DNA of 64,000 nucleotides from an uncultured Alistipes sp. (lineage in GTDB: Bacteria > Bacteroidota > Bacteroidia > Bacteroidales > UBA932): assembly GCA_902388455.1 (NCBI GenBank), contig CABMPD010000004.1, positions 62,001 to 126,000 of the forward strand, in the 5' to 3' direction. The notes below the pieces were generated by a model that saw only the letters and a list, made by a program, of their open reading frames with translations, searched no databases and was not told the DNA's origin. Of this stretch, positions 60,479 through 64,000 are shown one piece after another (positions within the stretch are counted from its first letter, which is position 1; every line of letters begins with the position of its first letter). A program made the translations under genes and the position numbers.

Positions 60479-61270
60479 CTAGTCCCAGCCGAAATTGAAC
60501 GAGAGGCCGAGGACATGAATGTACTGCTGCTCCTTGTTGAGGTAGATGTCGTAGATACCTGAGGAGCCGGTGGTGTAGCTGACATCGCGGGAGTTGCGGA
60601 TGTCGAAGTAGTAGTAGAGCTCCATGTTGCAGAAGTCGGAGAAGTCCCACTTCACGCCCAGGCAGAACCGCATGCGGTCTACGAAGGGACCTCCGCCGTA
60701 GTCCACTGTGTTGAGGGTGTTGGAGAGCTCGAAGAATGCGTAGGGGGTGAGTTCCGTCTTGGGGATGTCGTAGTCGACCTTGAGTTTGGAGCGGATGAGC
60801 CATTCGTCCAGCGGGTCGTGTATGCCGTCAGCCCAGGGGCGGAGGTTGACCAGCGGACGTTCGGTCAGGGAGAGTTTCCAGTCGTCGAGCTCGACTTCGG
60901 CCTTCAGGTCCAGGAAGACCCTGTGCCGGTACTGCCACTCCCGCTCGTATTCCACGTCTCCGATGTTGAGCACCGACTGGAAGATATAGCCGGCGTCCAG
61001 GGAAAAATAGTCGCAGGTCTCCCAGGAGAATGACCCCTGCAGGTAGTTGCGGTCTATCCTGGTCATATTGTCGCGGAAACGCAGCTCGTTGTTGAGCGTG
61101 AAGGTAAAATCGTCCGCCAGCGGGAACTCAAATCCGACGTCCACCCTCGGTTGGAAGTCGGAGGGTATGGTGCTCTCGAACACGTCGTATCTCGGGGAAT
61201 CCTGGGCTCCGGCGCACAGGACCGCACTTGCAAGGGCCGCGGAGGCTGATATAAGTCGAAGTCTGCTCAT
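60479..61270 (-). CDS. DUF2490-like outer membrane protein
   Basis: 263 residues with a signal peptide ending CAGAQ and a beta-barrel sequence dense in YFxFxLNNELRFRDN-like strands. DUF2490 members are 12- to 14-stranded outer-membrane barrels of unknown function. Ends with an aromatic strand (LGLSFNFGWD). The promoter was not clear. Monocistronic, followed by the copy-3 repeat. Confidence 0.78.
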   Translation of the reverse strand: MSRLRLISASAALASAVLCAGAQDSPRYDVFESTIPSDFQPRVDVGFEFPLADDFTFTLNNELRFRDNMTRIDRNYLQGSFSWETCDYFSLDAGYIFQSVLNIGDVEYEREWQYRHRVFLDLKAEVELDDWKLSLTERPLVNLRPWADGIHDPLDEWLIRSKLKVDYDIPKTELTPYAFFELSNTLNTVDYGGGPFVDRMRFCLGVKWDFSDFCNMELYYYFDIRNSRDVSYTTGSSGIYDIYLNKEQQYIHVLGLSFNFGWD

Positions 61271-61372
61271 ATATACAAAGGTGTAAATTTCAGCAGCGCA
61301 AATATGAGCAATAATTCTGAAAAGAATCTGAAATGGCTGTTAAATAAATGTTACAAAATCAAAAATAAAAAA

Positions 61373-61712
61373 GGCGGGACTGTAAGCCGGGTTCTGTACT
61401 CCGGAGCGGACCCCGGAGCCTCTATCATTTATCTGAGCAGCCTACCCCCCGGCAAAGAGCGAGCAACCCTTGACTGCCGGTATATTTGGCCTTGCAGGCC
61501 GCAGGCGGATACTCCGATGATGTCGCCATCGAACGGACGCAGGCTCTTACCCTGCATTTTCACCCTTACCTCTCCCGAGGGAGGGGCGGTTGTTTTCTGT
61601 TACCCGTGACGTAAGCTTTCGCCTACCTGTGCTTTCCACAGTGCGGTGCTCTGTCCTGCCCGGACTTTCCTCTCCCGGACCTTACGGCCCGACAGCGATA
61701 GAGCGCCCCGCC
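61373..61712 (-). ncRNA. rnpB: RNase P RNA (bacterial type A)
   Basis: About 340 bases. On the minus strand the conserved core GAGAGGAAAGTCCGGGC occurs near the 5' end, ACAGAACCCGGCTTACAG (the CR V/3' element) near the other end, and GGCGGG at the 5' end pairs with CCCGCC at the 3' end as helix P1. An A run on the plus strand (T run on the minus) after the 3' end can terminate it. The exact 5' end is uncertain: a structured segment of 72 bases lies just upstream (61727-61798). Confidence 0.95.
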
Positions 61713-61726
61713 TTAAAGCATCTTTT

Positions 61727-61798
61727 CGGCAGATTCCTACTATCCTCTTCGTCAGATAGCAATAGTATCCTTCCTCATCGGATAGCAGAAATCTGCCC
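61727..61798 (-). other. Clover-like repeat structure upstream of rnpB
   Basis: An outer stem (GGCAGATT at 61728-61735 with AATCTGCC at 61790-61797) encloses two consecutive hairpins: CTATC/GATAG (61740-61759) and TATCC/GGATA (61766-61784). The two hairpins are near-direct repeats of about 25 bp. It may be a 5' extension of the rnpB transcript, or a 3' element of the oxidoreductase gene. Confidence 0.55.
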
Positions 61799-61810
61799 GA
61801 AAATATATCT

Positions 61811-63046
61811 TTAACCATTATGGTAATATTTCTTAATGTTCCGCTCCACCTCGCGCTTCATGCGGGGAGAGAGCTTGCAGTTCTCGTGGCACTGCATGTC
61901 GTAGTTCCAGATGCGGGCCACGCAGTAGTTGGCGTGACGGCAGCCGCTCTCGGTGCAGACTCCGTCGCGGAGCTTGTTGACGAAATCGGTGTCGTAGACC
62001 AGCGGACGGGCCATCTCCACGAACTCGAAGCCGGCATCGAGCACCCGGTTGATGGTCGCCATGGAGTTGACGCCGCCGACGAATGCCAGGGGCATTTTCA
62101 GCTCCCGGCGGAAGCGGATCGAGTCATCGAAGAAGAAGGCCTCCTTGAAGGGTTCGTCCTTAATCATCATCTTACCGAAGAGGTTGACTCCCATCTTGAG
62201 CCACCACAGTCTCCAGGGCATGTAGCCGGTGAGCACGCTGATGGGCATGGCACCGCGCATCACGTACATCGGGGCCCGGCTGACGAAACCGCCGCTGAGT
62301 ACCAGACAATGGGCTCCGTCCTGCTCCAGCCGCTTGGCGACTTTGATGCAGTCCTCCACCTCTAGACCGCCCTTGAAGCCGTCGCGGGTATTGGTCTTGA
62401 CCAGTACCGCGATGTCGTCTCCAGCAGCCTTCATCACCTCCTCCATGACCATGTCCATGAATTTCATTCGGTTCTCCAGCGGGCCGCCGAACTCATCGCG
62501 GCGGTGGTTGGTGTAGGGCGAGAGGAACTGCGAGATGAGGTAGCCGTGGCCGGCGTGTATCTCCACAGCGTCGAACCCTCCGTCGCGGGCGATGCGCACT
62601 GCGTTGCCGAAGTCCTTGACAGTCTGTAGTATCTCGTCCTTACGCAGACCGTGTACGAAGGTAGGGGAGTAGAGATTGAAGCCGCTCGATGCTCCCACTG
62701 GTCTCTGGCCGCAGTACATCCGGTGCGACATGTTGCCGCAGTGACCGAGCTGGATGCAGGCCTTGGCACCGGCTGCGTGTATCGAGTCGGTCAGGTCGCG
62801 TAGGCCGGGGATGATCTCGGGACGCATCCACAGCTGGCGGTGGAAGGACAGGCCGCTCTTGTTGATGGAGGCGTAGGCCACGGAGGTCATGCCGACTCCG
62901 CCGCGGGCCACAGCCGTGTGGTAGTCCTTGAGCTGCTGTGTGGGTACGTGTCCGTCGCACATGCCCTCGTAGGCCGAGGCGCGGATGACGCGGTTCTTGA
63001 TTTCTATGGGGCCGATCTTGGCCGGGGTGAAGAGTAAGGATTCCAT
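61811..63046 (-). CDS. Old Yellow Enzyme-type NADH:flavin oxidoreductase
   Basis: 411 residues forming a TIM-barrel flavoenzyme: FTPAKIGPIEIKNRVIR start, QLGHCGN, HAGHGYLISQFLSPYTNHR with the catalytic-type histidines, and FVGGVNS. A C-terminal cysteine group (364, 369, 375, 386, 390) suggests an iron-sulfur site as in BaiCD/2,4-dienoyl-CoA reductase relatives, but the FAD/NAD domains of those larger enzymes are absent. Immediately downstream of a steroid 5-alpha-reductase-like gene (stop and start codons abut), so they probably act on a common enone substrate. Confidence 0.88.
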   Translation of the reverse strand: MESLLFTPAKIGPIEIKNRVIRASAYEGMCDGHVPTQQLKDYHTAVARGGVGMTSVAYASINKSGLSFHRQLWMRPEIIPGLRDLTDSIHAAGAKACIQLGHCGNMSHRMYCGQRPVGASSGFNLYSPTFVHGLRKDEILQTVKDFGNAVRIARDGGFDAVEIHAGHGYLISQFLSPYTNHRRDEFGGPLENRMKFMDMVMEEVMKAAGDDIAVLVKTNTRDGFKGGLEVEDCIKVAKRLEQDGAHCLVLSGGFVSRAPMYVMRGAMPISVLTGYMPWRLWWLKMGVNLFGKMMIKDEPFKEAFFFDDSIRFRRELKMPLAFVGGVNSMATINRVLDAGFEFVEMARPLVYDTDFVNKLRDGVCTESGCRHANYCVARIWNYDMQCHENCKLSPRMKREVERNIKKYYHNG

Positions 63047-63838
63047 TTAATATATAAAAGGTATGAGTCGTTTGCGTTTGAGGGAGGTGAACTCCTCGCC
63101 GAATTCCTTGGCGTACTTCTCGTACAGGGAGTTGGCCCTCGGGGCCAGGTTGGCGAAGGTCCACATGCAGAAGATGATGCCCGGCAGGGACCAGGTCAGT
63201 ATAGCGAATCCGAACCACTCGGTGATCTCGCCGTAGTAGTTGGCCGAGGATACGAATCTGAACATGCCGCCCCGCGGGATATAGTGCTTGGTGTCACCGG
63301 GCTTGCGGAGATGACGGATGATGTGGTCGGAGTGAAGGTTTACCACCATGCCGAAGATGAATATCAGCGCTCCGATGATGAACTGCGGGGAGTACAGCCA
63401 CTCGGGAGTGTAGCGTCCCTCGGGGGCCAGGACGAAGAGCCAGCCGCAGATCAGGTAAGCGTTGATGACGTTGAAGACCGCGCCCATGAGCACTACCGTC
63501 ACCGGTATCCGGCTTTTGCCCCTCATCATGAAGGGGTAGATGAGCGAGCGCTGGATGTAGTGTACCAGCAGGAAGGACACCAGGATGAATTCGGTCAGGT
63601 GCTGCCATCCGCGGGCGGGAATGATGATCAGCAGGGCGGCAATCAGCACCGGTATCTCCATCAGGACCCAGCCCAGCTTGTTGTCTATCATGGGACCCCA
63701 GCCCTTGGCACGGAGGTAGCCGTAGCCCGCCTTGAAGTACTGCAGGGCCACGAAGACCACTACGGCCAGGACGATCATCACACGCTCGACGGTGTGGAAG
63801 AACTCGGGGTCAAATATTGTCAGTTCGCTCAGATTCAC
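63047..63838 (-). CDS. Steroid 5-alpha-reductase-like membrane protein (DUF1295/S5AR superfamily)
   Basis: 263 residues with about six membrane helices. The C-terminal half carries the family signature: NLHSDHIIRHLRKPG, YIPRGGMFRFVSSAN, and NYYGEITEW at 200-208, matching the N-Y-F/Y-G-E-I-x-E-W motif of steroid 5-alpha reductases. NADPH-dependent reduction of a 3-oxo-delta4 or other enone is the expected type of reaction; isoprenylcysteine methyltransferases and DUF1295 proteins are related alternatives. Same operon as the oxidoreductase. Confidence 0.82.
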   Translation of the reverse strand: MNLSELTIFDPEFFHTVERVMIVLAVVVFVALQYFKAGYGYLRAKGWGPMIDNKLGWVLMEIPVLIAALLIIIPARGWQHLTEFILVSFLLVHYIQRSLIYPFMMRGKSRIPVTVVLMGAVFNVINAYLICGWLFVLAPEGRYTPEWLYSPQFIIGALIFIFGMVVNLHSDHIIRHLRKPGDTKHYIPRGGMFRFVSSANYYGEITEWFGFAILTWSLPGIIFCMWTFANLAPRANSLYEKYAKEFGEEFTSLKRKRLIPFIY

Positions 63839-63869
63839 GGTTTATGGTTTTAATACGATTTGTCAATAA

Positions 63870-64000
63870 TTAAGGTTTCAGCCGTATGGCGGCCTGGAAC
63901 ACGGCCTTGTCGCCGCAGCGTCCCTCTACGAAGAACTCTCCGGGTGCGGTGACTGCCCGGAAAAGGTCGACGCGGTCGCCCAGGCGGGTCTCGTGGTTGA
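63870..64000 (-). CDS. C-terminal end of an upstream gene, partial
   Basis: The last 42 codons of a leftward gene that continues beyond the window: the stop codon is at 63872-63870, 31 bases before the 5-alpha-reductase-like ATG. The fragment contains LGDRVDLFRAVTAPGEFF and ends AAIRLKP. It is too short to assign, though the pattern could fit a hotdog/acyl-ACP thioesterase C-terminus. Probably first or earlier gene of the same operon. Confidence 0.6.
   Translation of the reverse strand, partial: NHETRLGDRVDLFRAVTAPGEFFVEGRCGDKAVFQAAIRLKP

Noticed and set aside
1..64000. CRISPR arrays, transposases, integrases or prophage genes
   Set aside because: No regularly spaced direct repeats and no recognisable recombinase motifs were seen in any frame.

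Overview
The window comes from the chromosome of a Bacteroidales-type bacterium, probably a gut or host-associated lineage with GC above 50 % in most genes. The evidence is: many promoters with the Bacteroidetes -7 motif TAnnTTTG in place of sigma70 boxes; little Shine-Dalgarno signal; Bacteroidetes-type FtsL, DUF4783-like, DUF2490-like, BlaI/M56 and large outer-membrane barrel proteins; and a eukaryote-like (GT3) glycogen synthase. Family level is not resolved. There are no rRNA genes, transposase genes or CRISPR arrays. One tRNA-Ser and the RNase P RNA gene are present.

Layout. 0-3.3 kb: start of the division/cell-wall cluster (mraZ, rsmH, ftsL, leftward), divergent from an M23 endopeptidase. 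3.3-16.8 kb: efp, an O-methyltransferase/M16 peptidase/secreted-protein operon, cmk-ispH, lptB, dnaX divergent from a sigma54 response regulator that meets a 1198-aa NtrY-like kinase tail to tail, rlmH, and a small exported protein. 16.75-17.13 kb: an inverted-repeat element exactly between the stop codons of two convergent genes. 17-22.9 kb: der, nadE, prs, engB, then xseA/xseB. 22.9-33.6 kb: a compact glycogen operon (branching enzyme, debranching enzyme, GT4 glycosyltransferase, GH57 amylase, and a 1413-aa glycogen synthase-phosphorylase fusion) running into ribF. 34.5-37 kb: greA with a possible leader attenuator, a HIT protein, and a lipoprotein.

37-43.3 kb, leftward: a peptide-secretion locus. 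A 48-aa membrane protein, a C39-peptidase ABC transporter and two very small peptides with double-glycine leaders form one unit closed by a hairpin. TolC, a MacA/HlyD-like adaptor and tsaB follow from their own promoter. This is the most interesting part of the window: it resembles a two-peptide (class IIb-like) bacteriocin or pheromone system.

43.3-52.2 kb: cvpA divergent from an ileS-deaminase-DksA-like-lspA-phosphoesterase operon, then a pair of bacterial PH-domain membrane proteins. 52.4-57.7 kb: a large outer-membrane barrel receptor, a membrane-anchored TPR/HTH regulator with an internal AT-rich segment, and a small outer-membrane protein. 58-61.3 kb: tRNA-Ser, a BlaI/BlaR1-like pair whose M56 peptidase carries ExbD-like domains, and a DUF2490-like barrel. 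61.4-64 kb: rnpB with a structured element upstream, then an Old-Yellow-Enzyme-type oxidoreductase beside a steroid 5-alpha-reductase-like membrane protein.

Recurring signals: several genes have a -7 box only 5-7 bases from their ATG, implying leaderless mRNAs, and a 40-bp interrupted palindrome occurs three times.
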